This document shows, piece by piece, positions 8,020 to 17,191 of a stretch of DNA of 64,000 nt. Position numbers and translations under genes: made by a program. Source of the DNA: Saonia flava (GTDB lineage: Bacteria > Bacteroidota > Bacteroidia > Flavobacteriales > Flavobacteriaceae); assembly GCF_011927795.1 (NCBI RefSeq), contig NZ_JAATJJ010000001.1, positions 496,001 through 560,000 on the forward strand. Reading direction: 5' to 3'. The first letter of the stretch is position 1, and each line of letters starts with the position of its first letter. The notes under the pieces are model-generated. The model did no database searches. It saw only the letters and a program-made list of their open reading frames with translations, and had not been told where the DNA came from.

Positions 8020-8901
8020 GTGTTGAAAAAAAGAAAATTAGAGGTTGCTGTAATATCCGATGTACATTTAGGGACCTATGGCTGTCATGCAGACGAACTT
8101 ATTGCCTATTTAAACAGCATTAAACCTAAAAAGCTTGTGTTAAATGGGGATATTATTGATATATGGCAATTTAGCAAGCGTTATTTCCCGCCATCACATC
8201 TTAAGGTCCTAAAAAAGGTCATCGGGATGGCGTCCAATGGTACGGAGGTATATTACATAACCGGAAATCACGATGAAATGCTCAGGAAATTTGCTGATAC
8301 CTCCATGGGCAATTTTAAAATTGTTGACAAACTTATTTTAAACTTAGATGGCAAGAAAGCGTGGTTTTTTCATGGCGATGTCTTTGATGTATCCATACAA
8401 AATGCTAAGTGGCTAGCGAAACTGGGTGGGTATGGCTACGACTTGTTGATTCTTATAAACCGAATGACCAATTGGGCGCTGTCCAAATTGGGAAGAGAAA
8501 AATACTCCTTGTCCAAAAAAATAAAAAACAGTGTCAAAAGCGCCATTAAATATATAAACGATTTTGAAAACACGGCCGCAGACCTGGCCATTGAAAATGA
8601 ATACGATTATGTAATATGCGGACACATTCATCAACCGAAAAAAGAACTGTATGAAAACAAACATGGTTCTTGTACCTATTTAAATTCTGGGGATTGGGTA
8701 GAAAACCTTACGGCGCTTGAATATTCTTTTAAACGTTGGAAAATATACAGATACAATCATGACAAACTGCTCCCCTTCTTTGTAGATGACGACCTAAAAG
8801 AATTGGACATGCAAGACCTCATTGCCTCTATCACTAAAGAAGCCTCTACAGATCAAGTAAAAGAAAAGGAAAAAGAAACTGAGGGGGACATCATAGATTA
8901 A
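8020..8901 (+). CDS. UDP-2,3-diacylglucosamine diphosphatase-like metallophosphoesterase
   Basis: A 293-residue calcineurin-fold phosphoesterase with all metal-ligand motifs in order: SDVHLG, NGDIIDIW, GNHDE, FFHGDVFD and CGHIHQPKKE. This arrangement matches the LpxH-like phosphoesterases that cleave UDP-2,3-diacylglucosamine to lipid X in lipid A synthesis. Catalytic residues look complete. A charged C-terminal tail of about 45 residues (ending KEKEKETEGDIID) extends past the usual domain. The start is GTG 8020 (then TTG 8023); no ATG is available nearby. It is convergent with the next gene, and the two stop codons overlap in TTAA (8898-8901). The specific substrate is inferred from the family. 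Confidence 0.85.
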   Translation: MLKKRKLEVAVISDVHLGTYGCHADELIAYLNSIKPKKLVLNGDIIDIWQFSKRYFPPSHLKVLKKVIGMASNGTEVYYITGNHDEMLRKFADTSMGNFKIVDKLILNLDGKKAWFFHGDVFDVSIQNAKWLAKLGGYGYDLLILINRMTNWALSKLGREKYSLSKKIKNSVKSAIKYINDFENTAADLAIENEYDYVICGHIHQPKKELYENKHGSCTYLNSGDWVENLTALEYSFKRWKIYRYNHDKLLPFFVDDDLKELDMQDLIASITKEASTDQVKEKEKETEGDIID

Positions 8902-11807
8902 AGCAAAGCTTCATTAAAAATAGTGATCGGGTGCAAGGCCTTGCGCTTGGTACCATCATATATTTGATGTCTACAACTCGTGCCATTTGCAGCTATGGTC
9001 ACATTATCATCGCTCTTTCTAATGGACGGGAATAGCTTTAACTCTCCTACTTGCATGCTAACTGCATAATGCTCTTTCTCATATCCAAAAGATCCCGCCA
9101 TACCACAACAGCCAGAAGATATAATGGAAACAGAGTAGTTGTCTGGCAAATTAAGCATATCAAAAGTAACTTTTTGATCAGATAAAGCCTTTTGGTGGCA
9201 GTGATTATGAATCTTTATGGTTCTTGCTTCTTTTGACATATGTTCAGAAGTTATACTGCCTTTTTTAATTTCTGAAGCCAAAAACTCCTCAATAAGAAAT
9301 GAGTGGGATGCAATTAAATCTACATTTTCCGTATCATCTACCAATCTTTTATATTCATCCCTAAAGGTCAATATAGCACTCGGCTCCAGGCCAACAATGG
9401 AATATCCTTTCTCTGCGAAGGACTTAAGTTTTATAACATTTTCTTTAGCCAATTTTTTTGCTTGTTTCAAAAACCCCTTAGAAAGGTAGGTTCTACCACT
9501 TTCTGCATAAAAGAGCTCTACATCATAGCCCAACTTCACCAGCACCTCTATAGCATCCCTACCCAGGTCAACATCCATGTATTTGGTGAACTCGTCTATG
9601 TATAAGATTATCTTATAGTTTAATTTATTTGATTGATTATTAGATTTTTCTAAGTATTTATCGAAATCAAAACTTGAAACATTTGGAAGGGTTCTTTCTA
9701 TGGCAATTCCGCTAGCTTTCTTTATTAATGTTCCTATTCCCTTTGATTTGAACACAGCATTAACCAACCCAGCTATTTTACTGTTTGCCTTGTTGATTTT
9801 AGTATTGTGCGCAAATAATTTACTTCGAAAAGAATACCCATTTGCTTCTTGGTATTGATATAAAAATTCAGCCTTCAAAGTAGCTACATCTACATTGCTT
9901 GGACATTCACTGGAACACGCTTTGCAACTAAGGCACAAATCGAACACCTCTTTTAATTCGGGTTGATTAAATTTATTTTCTTTTTCTGAATTTGTTAAAA
10001 ACTCCCTTAACGCATTTGCCCTTCCTCTTGTAGTATCTTTTTCATTCTTGGTAGCGTGATAGCTTGGGCACATAGCTCCCGGCATATGGTGGGTTTTACG
10101 GCAATCACCACTTCCATTACATTTTTCCGCAGCCTTTAAGATTCCTTCGCTATCAGAGAAATTCATTAGCGTATCAATAGTGGGCTCCCGTCTATCCACT
10201 TCATATCGAAGAGACTCATCCATAGGAAACGCGTCAACGATTTTTCCTGGATTAAAAATGTTATTAGGGTCAAAATAAGACTTTATGCGCTTTAGAAGCT
10301 CGTAGTTCTCTTCCCCTATCATTAGCGGAATAAACTCAGCGCGCACAATACCGTCCCCATGCTCCCCACTAAACGAACCTCTATATTTCTTGGTTAGTTT
10401 GGCGACATCTGTGGTAATATCCCTGAACAAACCAACATCTTCCCTTTTCTTTAAGTTTAGAATAGGTCTCAAATGCAATTCTCCAGCGCCTGCATGGGCA
10501 TAATATACCGCCTGCTGGTTGTACCCCTTCATTATCTGTGAAAACTCTCCTATGAAGTCCTTTAGGTCTTCTAAAGCTACAGCAGTGTCCTCTATACAAG
10601 CCACTGCCTTACGGTCGCCTACCATATTCCCCAATAAGCCCAAACCTGCTTTTCTAAGTTCAATGGCTTTATTTATGTCGACTCCTTTAAGAATAGGATT
10701 TGCATAACTGAGCCCTGAAGCATGAATGCTCTTAAGAAGCTCATCCAATTGTTTTTGTAATTCCTCTTCAGAATCAGCTTTTACCTCCAACATCAATAAA
10801 CCTGCCGGGTCACCTTCCACAAAGAAACGATTGGCCAATTGCGCCCTATTGTTTTTGGTACAATCCAAAATAACTTTATCCATCATTTCGCAGGTATGCA
10901 AACTATGCTTCATCACAGGAACTACATCGCTAAGGCAATCTTCCAATGTTTTGTAGTGGGTTACCACCATCGCGGAAAGTTTTGGGGGTAAGTCATTCAA
11001 CTGCAAAGTAATCTCCGTAGTAAATGCCAAGGTGCCTTCGCTGCCACTCAACAAATCACAAACATTTATTTCCTTGTCAACAGCCCCAAAAACATTATTT
11101 TTCAGTAATTCATCGACAGCATACCCGGTGTTTCTCCTATGTATTTCAGGTTTAGGAAATTCTTTAACAATATTTTCTTTTATAATATTGTTTGATAGTT
11201 CTTTATGTATTGATTTATAAACTAATCCTTCAAGTGAATTTAATGATGTTTTCTGTTCAAAATCCTTTTTGGAAAGCGACTTGAACTCAACTTCACTGCC
11301 ATCGGAAAGAATAGTTTGCAGGGCAACCACTTTATCCCTGGTTACTCCATATTGAATAGATGTGGTTCCAGAAGAATTATTGCCCACCATACCTCCTATC
11401 ATGCATCTGTTGGATGTTGACGTATTGGGACCAAAAAAGAGTCCGCGGGGAGCCAAGTACTGATTAAGTTCATCCCTTATTACTCCAGGCTGAACCCTAA
11501 CTTGTTTTTTATCAACATCTAAATGAATGACCTTTGTAAAATGCTTGGAAACATCCACTACAATCCCATCGCCGACACACTGTCCGGCTAAAGAAGTTCC
11601 CGCAGTTCTAGGGATAAGTCCAACTTTTTGTTCATTGGCAAAAACTACAAGCTTTTTTATATCACCCTTAGTTCTTGGATATACAACCGCTTTGGGAATT
11701 TTTCTATATACGGAGGCATCTGTTGCGTATAATCTAGTAGATAAATCGTCTACCAATAACTCTCCTTCTATGCTTGCTTCTAATTTTTTTAGTAAATTTT
11801 TATCCAA
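8898..11807 (-). CDS. FAD-linked oxidase / Fe-S oxidoreductase fusion (D-lactate/glycolate dehydrogenase-like)
   Basis: A 969-residue fusion: an N-terminal FAD-binding type 4 (PCMH) domain (VVYPRTKGDIKKLVVFANEQ, RTAGTSLAGQ, IGGMVGNNSSGTTSIQYG), a FAD-oxidase C-terminal domain (YAHAGAGELHLRPILN, GSFSGEHGDGIVRAEFIPLM), two 4Fe-4S clusters (CNGSGDCRKT..CPSY and CLSCKACSSECPSNVD) and a C-terminal CCG-type domain (HNHCHQKAL and SSGCCGMAGSFGYEKEHY). Such GlcD-GlpC fusions oxidise 2-hydroxyacids such as D-lactate or 2-hydroxyglutarate and pass electrons to the respiratory chain or a carrier. The substrate is not determinable here. The start is TTG 11807: an in-frame TAA precedes it with no ATG between, and a -7 element lies 20 bases upstream. 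Confidence 0.9.
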   Translation of the reverse strand: MDKNLLKKLEASIEGELLVDDLSTRLYATDASVYRKIPKAVVYPRTKGDIKKLVVFANEQKVGLIPRTAGTSLAGQCVGDGIVVDVSKHFTKVIHLDVDKKQVRVQPGVIRDELNQYLAPRGLFFGPNTSTSNRCMIGGMVGNNSSGTTSIQYGVTRDKVVALQTILSDGSEVEFKSLSKKDFEQKTSLNSLEGLVYKSIHKELSNNIIKENIVKEFPKPEIHRRNTGYAVDELLKNNVFGAVDKEINVCDLLSGSEGTLAFTTEITLQLNDLPPKLSAMVVTHYKTLEDCLSDVVPVMKHSLHTCEMMDKVILDCTKNNRAQLANRFFVEGDPAGLLMLEVKADSEEELQKQLDELLKSIHASGLSYANPILKGVDINKAIELRKAGLGLLGNMVGDRKAVACIEDTAVALEDLKDFIGEFSQIMKGYNQQAVYYAHAGAGELHLRPILNLKKREDVGLFRDITTDVAKLTKKYRGSFSGEHGDGIVRAEFIPLMIGEENYELLKRIKSYFDPNNIFNPGKIVDAFPMDESLRYEVDRREPTIDTLMNFSDSEGILKAAEKCNGSGDCRKTHHMPGAMCPSYHATKNEKDTTRGRANALREFLTNSEKENKFNQPELKEVFDLCLSCKACSSECPSNVDVATLKAEFLYQYQEANGYSFRSKLFAHNTKINKANSKIAGLVNAVFKSKGIGTLIKKASGIAIERTLPNVSSFDFDKYLEKSNNQSNKLNYKIILYIDEFTKYMDVDLGRDAIEVLVKLGYDVELFYAESGRTYLSKGFLKQAKKLAKENVIKLKSFAEKGYSIVGLEPSAILTFRDEYKRLVDDTENVDLIASHSFLIEEFLASEIKKGSITSEHMSKEARTIKIHNHCHQKALSDQKVTFDMLNLPDNYSVSIISSGCCGMAGSFGYEKEHYAVSMQVGELKLFPSIRKSDDNVTIAANGTSCRHQIYDGTKRKALHPITIFNEALL

Positions 11808-11827
11808 CTTGGAACAATTTTTGGAAA

Positions 11828-11835
11828 CAAATTTA
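11828..11835 (-). promoter_or_regulatory. -7 promoter element of the FAD/Fe-S dehydrogenase gene
   Basis: TAAATTTG on the minus strand matches TAnnTTTG. A TTTTG lies about 24 bases further upstream, a slightly long spacer. The box supports the TTG start 20 bases downstream. Confidence 0.5.
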
Positions 11836-11895
11836 AGTTTTTATTATCGCAGACATAAACAAAATTCTGATATTTACTAATTAAAACAGAAACCT

Positions 11896-12378
11896 ATGAA
11901 AATTGTAAAAGTAGTTACCATCTTTCTTTTTTTAGTTACCGCATCTATGGGTGCACAAGAAATCTCTGACCATGCCCTAGGTCTTCGCTTGGGTGATAGT
12001 GATGGATTTGGAGCGGAAATTTCCTATCAAAAATCCATAGCACGTTACAATCGTTTAGAAGTTGACTTAGGATGGAGGGACCATCGTGATTTTGACGCCT
12101 TTAAACTAGCTGGTGTATACCAATGGGTACATGCACTGGACGGCAACTTTAATTGGTTTTATGGTGTTGGTGGTGGACTTGGAAATGTTGATTTTTCCAC
12201 TCCTGCAGATGATGGACTTTTTATATTTGGCGCCGGTGATATTGGTGTTGAATACAATTTTGACATTCCCTTGTTAATTTCTCTGGACTTTAGGCCCGAA
12301 ATTGGTCTATTAGGCTACGATGGTTTTGATGACGGATTTGATTTTGACATAGCATTGGGTATTAGGTATCAATTCTAG
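11896..12378 (+). CDS. Small outer-membrane beta-barrel-like protein (160 aa)
   Basis: A 160-residue exported protein with a signal peptide (MKIVKVVTIFLFLVTASMGA, likely cut before QE). The mature part has alternating aromatic/hydrophobic and polar strands typical of a small eight-strand barrel (FGAEISYQKSIARYNRLEVD, WFYGVGGGLGNVDF, FIFGAGDIGVEYNF, SLDFRPEIGLLG) and ends with the outer-membrane sorting signature of a terminal aromatic (LGIRYQF). It resembles flavobacterial proteins annotated only as outer-membrane beta-barrel proteins. No enzymatic motif is visible. A strong terminator follows directly. Confidence 0.8.
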   Translation: MKIVKVVTIFLFLVTASMGAQEISDHALGLRLGDSDGFGAEISYQKSIARYNRLEVDLGWRDHRDFDAFKLAGVYQWVHALDGNFNWFYGVGGGLGNVDFSTPADDGLFIFGAGDIGVEYNFDIPLLISLDFRPEIGLLGYDGFDDGFDFDIALGIRYQF

Positions 12379-12396
12379 CGCCCTATTCATTTTAGT

Positions 12397-12428
12397 AAAA
12401 AAGCCGTTGAAGTTTCAATGGCTTTTTT
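12397..12428 (+). terminator. Intrinsic terminator
   Basis: AAAAAAGCCGTTGA (12397-12410) pairs with TCAATGGCTTTTTT (12415-12428) around a four-base loop with one G-T pair, and ends in a T run. It lies 19 bases after the beta-barrel gene stop. Confidence 0.85.
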
Positions 12429-12472
12429 TATTATGCTTATATAAGTACCTTTACCCCATTAAACGAAAAAAA

Positions 12473-13582
12473 ATGAAAAAATTAGTATTCTTTTTAAGTA
12501 TTCTTTCCTTTTTTATGGCATGTACAGGTACTCCCGAAGGGTTTACATTGGAAGGTACATTAACAGGTGAACTGGAAGAAGGAACCCTGGTCTATTTAAA
12601 AAAGGCAGAAGAGGGCAAACCTCCCGCAGATATTGATACTGCCACCATAGAAAATGGAAAATTCTTGTTCACAGGAGGAATACAGGAATCCCCAGAGGTA
12701 CATTACGTGGCCATTGATAAGGTAAGAGGGTTTATACCAATAATCTTGGAAAATGGAGAAATTGTATTGGAAGCACAGAAAGACAGTATTGCATTTGCGA
12801 AAATAAAGGGAACAGTGCAGAACGATATTTTTGCAGATTACCTAGAAAAATCAAGAGCTATGTCCGGAAGGGTAGTATCCATGCAAAATGATATGAGAAG
12901 TGCACAAGCAGCCAAGGATACTGCCACTATGAACTCTTTACGGGATGAATACTTTGAACTACAGGAAGAGGCCAAAAATTTTGAAATGGATTTTATTAAA
13001 AATAATCCCAATGCTTTAATAACTGCTTTATTAATTGATAAAGCTTTAGGCTCAAAAGCTTTGTCCGAAGAAGAATTAAAAGAGATGTTTGAATCTTTAA
13101 CTCCAGAAATCAAAGCTACAAGTGTTGGTAAATCTTTAATGGGTAAATTGAAAAAGGCAGAGACTACTACCATAGGCTCCAAAGCTCCAAATTTTTCCGC
13201 TCCCACACCAACTGGTGAAAAACTTGCCTTGAACGATGTTTTGGGAAAAATAACCATTGTGGATTTTTGGGCAGCTTGGTGCAGACCATGTAGAGCAGAA
13301 AATCCCAATGTGGTCAATGTCTATAATAAGTATCACGATAAAGGATTAAAAATTATGGGGGTATCCTTGGATAAAAGTGCAGAGGAGTGGATCAAGGCCA
13401 TCAATGATGATGGACTTGTTTGGGACCATGTTTCCAACGTAAATTATTTTGATGAAATTGCAGCGTTGTATAATGTAAATGCAATACCTGCTTCCTTTAT
13501 TTTGGATGAAAATGGTGTTATTGTTGCCAAAAATTTACGTGGTCAGGCATTGGAAGAAAAAATTGCCGAACTATTACAATGA
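12473..13582 (+). CDS. TlpA/ResA-like thiol-disulfide lipoprotein with DUF4369-type N-terminal domain
   Basis: The start is set at ATG 12473, which begins a lipoprotein signal (MKKLVFFLSILSFFMAC, lipid cysteine 17). The open frame upstream to 12407 runs through the preceding terminator and is ignored. The 369-residue product has an N-terminal beta domain of the DUF4369 type (FTLEGTLTGELEEGTLVYLK, IENGKFLFTG), a helical linker, and a C-terminal thioredoxin domain (APNFSAPTPTGEKLALNDVL, VDFWAAWCRPCRAENPNV) with active-site CxxC at residues 270 and 273 and a cis-Pro in NAIPASFILD. Such proteins reduce disulfides in the periplasm, for example in cytochrome c maturation or oxidative stress. It is flanked by terminators on both sides, so it is a single-gene unit. 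Confidence 0.9.
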   Translation: MKKLVFFLSILSFFMACTGTPEGFTLEGTLTGELEEGTLVYLKKAEEGKPPADIDTATIENGKFLFTGGIQESPEVHYVAIDKVRGFIPIILENGEIVLEAQKDSIAFAKIKGTVQNDIFADYLEKSRAMSGRVVSMQNDMRSAQAAKDTATMNSLRDEYFELQEEAKNFEMDFIKNNPNALITALLIDKALGSKALSEEELKEMFESLTPEIKATSVGKSLMGKLKKAETTTIGSKAPNFSAPTPTGEKLALNDVLGKITIVDFWAAWCRPCRAENPNVVNVYNKYHDKGLKIMGVSLDKSAEEWIKAINDDGLVWDHVSNVNYFDEIAALYNVNAIPASFILDENGVIVAKNLRGQALEEKIAELLQ

Positions 13583-13602
13583 TTTAAAGCTATATTTTCC
13601 AT

Positions 13603-13638
13603 AAAAAAAACCGGCACTTTTCAGTGCCGGTTTTTTTT
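13603..13638. terminator. Bidirectional intrinsic terminator
   Basis: AAAAAAAACCGGCACT (13603-13618) pairs with AGTGCCGG plus eight T (13623-13638) around a TTTC loop. A-run and T-run tails on both sides let it serve the TlpA-like gene (+) and the convergent lipoprotein gene (-). Confidence 0.92.
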
Positions 13639-13655
13639 ATTTTTTATCGGTTAAG

Positions 13656-15299
13656 TTACTCAAACTTATTCTTTACATCATCAAAGGTTCCCTCTATTGC
13701 AACACTACCATTCATATAAACAGAGCCATAAATATCAACTACAGAATCGGTTCCAATAAATTCTAGCGTAGCGCCATCGTTCAATATTAAATCACCATAA
13801 ATTGTTAGATTTCCCTCCACTCTAAAGGTAGCTCCCTGATTGATCGTAATATTCTTTCTGCTGTTATTTCTACCAACCGCAAAGGTTCCATTCATTTCAA
13901 ACAAACCATCGCTATTCATATTAACATCATTCCTCACAGACCATGAGCCACATAAAAGTAAGCTGCCGTTGATATTTATACCACTAAGTCTTGTAAAGCC
14001 ACTATATGAAAAAACCTCTCCTGGATTAACATTTAACCAAGAACTACCTCTATATCTTACGGCTCCTTCACATTTAGTCTCCAAACTTTCGTCTGGTTTG
14101 TTCATCTTTATAATTTGCAAACCTGCCTTACCAGAAGCTGCAAAGACATAATCTCCTTTACTTTCCACATAATTAATAGAACCATCCAAATCCACAATTC
14201 CAACAAGGTCAGTATTATCCGCCTGTTCCTCGGATAGACAAAGACCAGCACCTCCGTTTGCCATTAAAACAACACCTTCGTTCACCGCAATAGCATTGGT
14301 TACTATATTGGACTCCTCCACACCTTCTGGATTGATTAATATAGGTACATATTCCAATAATGTTCCGGTAGTATAATCATATACACCGGCCCCTTTGGCT
14401 CCTTCTGAAACAATTATCTTATTTCCAGAAAAATCCAAAGTTCGTTTGGCAACACCAAAATCGGTGTCGATTGCTATATCTCGTACTACATTGTAATTTT
14501 GATCCAAAATGCTGACCCCTATACTCCCATCCAATAATGCGATATTATTATCTTTTAAGGCAACAGAACGCAAGTCTGCATATGGAATTTCATTTAATAT
14601 CGTTAAATCAGCTTTGTTGTAGACTGTTAAGGTTCCCTCTTTACCACTTGTAACCAAAATCGTATTGTCGGTAGTTTCCACATCATTACTAACAAATCCT
14701 TGATGGAAGCCATAGGTAACATTACCCGTGTCCATTCTCCCATTATTTACAGGAATTTTAGCTAAAAATGAATTAGATGTAGCTCTAGCTGATAATTCTG
14801 CGTCTACTCCGCCCACTGCATACACAAACCCATTATCATATTTAATGGCATTAACATCTGCATTACTATAATACAATCTAGAGGCAATACTAGGACTTGT
14901 GGGGTCACTTACATTTATTACATCCACTCCGCCAACATAATCTGCTCCAGCGGTGTTATAAGAAACATAGGCAAAATCACCCACTACATGAACATGTGTG
15001 GCAGTAATATTTTCTCCACCAGCAAAACTTGGAGGAGCAACCTGGGCAACCAAGGTAAGTGGATAATCTCCCGCCACTTCTGCAGCTTTAGAAAATTTTC
15101 CAGTACTCTTATCTTCTTCATAAATATCAATTACACCCGCCTTATCATACACAATACTATTTTCCAGCACCTGCTCACTGGTCTCAAGTCTTATATTGTT
15201 CTCATCACTTAGGGGATCTGTAAATACAGTGGTTTCATCTGAACAGGAAATTACCAACATTGTTGTCGCTAGTAATAGCAAGCATGTCTTCTTCATCAT
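13656..15299 (-). CDS. Beta-propeller lipoprotein (LVIVD-like) with C-terminal beta-solenoid tail
   Basis: A 547-residue lipoprotein (signal MMKKTCLLLLATTMLVISC, lipid cysteine 19, or 18 if the second Met is used). Residues about 95-410 contain repeated blades of the LVIVD/WD-like type (VVGDFAYVSYNTAG, GGVDVINVSDPTSP, NGFVYAVGGVDA, VESKGDYVFAASGKAGLQII). The last ~130 residues change character into short repeating strands with N, G and hydrophobics (ININGSLLLCGSW, ITINQGATFRVEGNLTIYGD, LILNDGATLEF, GSVYMNGSVAIEG), suggesting a beta-solenoid or polymer-forming domain like bactofilin or G8. No enzymatic motif is visible. It is likely attached to the outer membrane; function is unknown. Confidence 0.8.
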   Translation of the reverse strand: MMKKTCLLLLATTMLVISCSDETTVFTDPLSDENNIRLETSEQVLENSIVYDKAGVIDIYEEDKSTGKFSKAAEVAGDYPLTLVAQVAPPSFAGGENITATHVHVVGDFAYVSYNTAGADYVGGVDVINVSDPTSPSIASRLYYSNADVNAIKYDNGFVYAVGGVDAELSARATSNSFLAKIPVNNGRMDTGNVTYGFHQGFVSNDVETTDNTILVTSGKEGTLTVYNKADLTILNEIPYADLRSVALKDNNIALLDGSIGVSILDQNYNVVRDIAIDTDFGVAKRTLDFSGNKIIVSEGAKGAGVYDYTTGTLLEYVPILINPEGVEESNIVTNAIAVNEGVVLMANGGAGLCLSEEQADNTDLVGIVDLDGSINYVESKGDYVFAASGKAGLQIIKMNKPDESLETKCEGAVRYRGSSWLNVNPGEVFSYSGFTRLSGININGSLLLCGSWSVRNDVNMNSDGLFEMNGTFAVGRNNSRKNITINQGATFRVEGNLTIYGDLILNDGATLEFIGTDSVVDIYGSVYMNGSVAIEGTFDDVKNKFE

Positions 15300-15324
15300 T
15301 AAAGTAGGTTATAATTTAACAAGC

Positions 15325-15361
15325 CAAAAATATTGACCTATACCTATTAGTAGCAAAAAAA
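15325..15361 (-). promoter_or_regulatory. Promoter of the beta-propeller lipoprotein gene
   Basis: Minus-strand TTTTTTTG (15354-15361) and TATTTTTG (15325-15332) are separated by 21 bases, matching TTG-N17-23-TAnnTTTG. The -7 box lies 25 bases before ATG 15299. Confidence 0.65.
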
Positions 15362-15411
15362 TGTTGTGAAGCACCCTAAAGATGTTGACAAAAGCCGTTT
15401 TAAAGGAAATT

Positions 15412-16059
15412 TTATACTTTTCCCATCTTTTCCAAAGCAAAAAGAATGATAATTGGAAAGGCAAGTAAGGCAACCATCAGGGTGTCCGTGACCAATAATT
15501 CCGGTTTAAAAAGCAAGGTCGTTACATACCCTCCCATGGCCCCTCCAAAATGAGCGGTATGGCCTATATTTCCCACCTTATTCTTCATTCCGTAAATGGA
15601 ATACAATAAGTACCCAATTCCTATAACATATGCGGGTAATGGGATGGGGATGAACATAATTCCCAACTGCATATTGGGTTGCAATAAAATTGCGGCATAT
15701 AAAATTCCAGTTACAGCACCACTGGCACCTACAGCACTATAAAAAGGCTCTTCTTTATGAAAGAAAAGTGCCAAAAGACTTCCTGCCAACAAACTCACAA
15801 AATAGATAATCCCAAATTTTGTTGGTCCAAACCAGTTAATGACCACATTAGCGAAAAAATAGAGGGTAAGCATATTGAACAATAAATGGGATATGTCCAC
15901 ATGCAAAAACCCAGATGTGGCCATACGCTCTTTTTGCCCATCCCTAATTGGGCCTATTTGAAACTTATATCTATCAAAAAAGACATTGTCATTAAACCCT
16001 TTAAGGGAAACTAGTACATTGGCGGCAATAATAGCAATAGTGGCAGCGTGTAAATTCAT
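15412..16059 (-). CDS. Rhomboid family intramembrane serine protease
   Basis: A 215-residue six-helix membrane protein. The rhomboid hallmarks are GASGAVTG, with the catalytic serine, in the fourth helix and the histidine in HTAHFGGAMGGY in the last conserved helix. HVDISHLLFNMLTLYFF matches the HxxxHxxxN oxyanion helix. Rhomboids cut substrate transmembrane segments within the bilayer; targets here are unknown. ATG 16059 is chosen. The longer frame starts with a TTG at 16083, which lies inside the -7 promoter element and cannot be translated from a transcript begun there. Divergent from the acyltransferase gene, sharing a palindromic promoter. Confidence 0.9.
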   Translation of the reverse strand: MNLHAATIAIIAANVLVSLKGFNDNVFFDRYKFQIGPIRDGQKERMATSGFLHVDISHLLFNMLTLYFFANVVINWFGPTKFGIIYFVSLLAGSLLALFFHKEEPFYSAVGASGAVTGILYAAILLQPNMQLGIMFIPIPLPAYVIGIGYLLYSIYGMKNKVGNIGHTAHFGGAMGGYVTTLLFKPELLVTDTLMVALLAFPIIILFALEKMGKV

Positions 16060-16080
16060 GGTACATCCAAGGTTTGGTCT

Positions 16081-16098
16081 CAAATATAGCTATATTTG
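16081..16098. promoter_or_regulatory. Divergent back-to-back -7 elements forming an 18-bp palindrome
   Basis: CAAATATAGCTATATTTG is a perfect palindrome. Its right half is TATATTTG, a consensus -7 box for the acyltransferase gene (ATG 16117, 18 bases on). Its left half is the same box on the other strand for the rhomboid gene (ATG 16059, 21 bases on). Confidence 0.7.
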
Positions 16099-16116
16099 TC
16101 CATACTTTTTATTAGA

Positions 16117-17004
16117 ATGCAGCGAGTTATTTACATTTTGGCATATCCCCTTTTATGGTTGATTTCCAAATTGCCCTTTCCCATTTTATATTTGTTTTCA
16201 GACTTTGTTTTCTTCCTGGTCTATACCGTTTTTGGATATAGAAAAAAGGTTGTTGAAACCAACTTGAAATTGGTTTTTCCCGACAAAACCGATGTGGAAA
16301 TTAAAACAATAAGGCGGAAGTTTTATAGCCATTTGTGTGATACTTTCCTAGAAATGATAAAGCCCTTGGGCATGTCGCCCTTTGAAATGAAAAAAAGGTT
16401 TAAAATAGCAAATATTGATACCTTGAAAGCTATTGAAAAAGATAAAACCGTTTTAATTCCCTGCGCACATTATGCCAATTGGGAATGGAACGTTAGTCTT
16501 AGTCTGCATTCACAAAACAAAGGGTATGCAGTGTATCAAAAAGTAGGAAATAAGTATTTTGACAACTTGATAAAGCGAGTAAGAAGCAAGTGGAACACAG
16601 AGCTCATTATACAGCAGGAAACGGTAAAAACCGTTCTTAGAAATCAAAAAGAAGGGATAAAGGCCATTTTTGGAATGGTAAGCGACCAGTCTCCACAAAT
16701 TTCCCATACAAAATATTGGTCTGAATTTATGGGTATAACCGTACCCATACATACAGGTGTTGAAACTTTGGCCAGAAAGTTTGATTTGGCCGTGGTGTTC
16801 ATAAAAGTATCCAAGGTAAAGCGGGGATATTACCAAGCAGAATTTATTCCCATTACCACATCGGGAAAACAGACCAAGGAACATGAAATTACAGATGCTT
16901 TTTTACGTCTAACCGAAGAACAGATCAAGGAAGCTCCCCAATACTATCTATGGACGCATAGAAGATGGAAACATAGAAATAAAGTACCCAAAAAGCTTAC
17001 ATAA
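16117..17004 (+). CDS. LpxL/HtrB-family lysophospholipid/lipid A acyltransferase
   Basis: A 295-residue protein with an N-terminal membrane anchor (VIYILAYPLLWLISKLPFPI) and the acyltransferase motifs of the lipid A late-acylation family: RKVVETNLKLVFPD-like start, catalytic HYANWEWN (the HxxxxE/D-type motif), GMVSDQSPQ and the late FIPITT segment, ending in YYLWTHRRWKHR. It transfers an acyl chain onto a lipid A precursor or a related lipid at the inner membrane. The start ATG 16117 is preferred over TTG 16096, which falls within the -7 promoter box. Divergently transcribed from the rhomboid gene. Lipid specificity cannot be read from the sequence. Confidence 0.9.
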   Translation: MQRVIYILAYPLLWLISKLPFPILYLFSDFVFFLVYTVFGYRKKVVETNLKLVFPDKTDVEIKTIRRKFYSHLCDTFLEMIKPLGMSPFEMKKRFKIANIDTLKAIEKDKTVLIPCAHYANWEWNVSLSLHSQNKGYAVYQKVGNKYFDNLIKRVRSKWNTELIIQQETVKTVLRNQKEGIKAIFGMVSDQSPQISHTKYWSEFMGITVPIHTGVETLARKFDLAVVFIKVSKVKRGYYQAEFIPITTSGKQTKEHEITDAFLRLTEEQIKEAPQYYLWTHRRWKHRNKVPKKLT

Positions 17005-17191
17005 ACCATAAGTTTAGTATTTTATCCTCTAATTTAATTATTGAGAAAAAGAAAATAAATTGTAAGTTTAATATTACAATATTTTTTAAATTCTATTGTT
17101 TTGGTGGATAAGCAATTTGTCCAATGACTAGATTAACTACTTCTGCTTTTTGTTTTCATAAGACAAAACAAAGTATAGTGAATAAATAATA

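Noticed and set aside
12407-12472. N-terminal extension of the TlpA-like lipoprotein
   Set aside because: The extra 22 codons run through the 3' part of a terminator hairpin and would bury the lipoprotein signal peptide.
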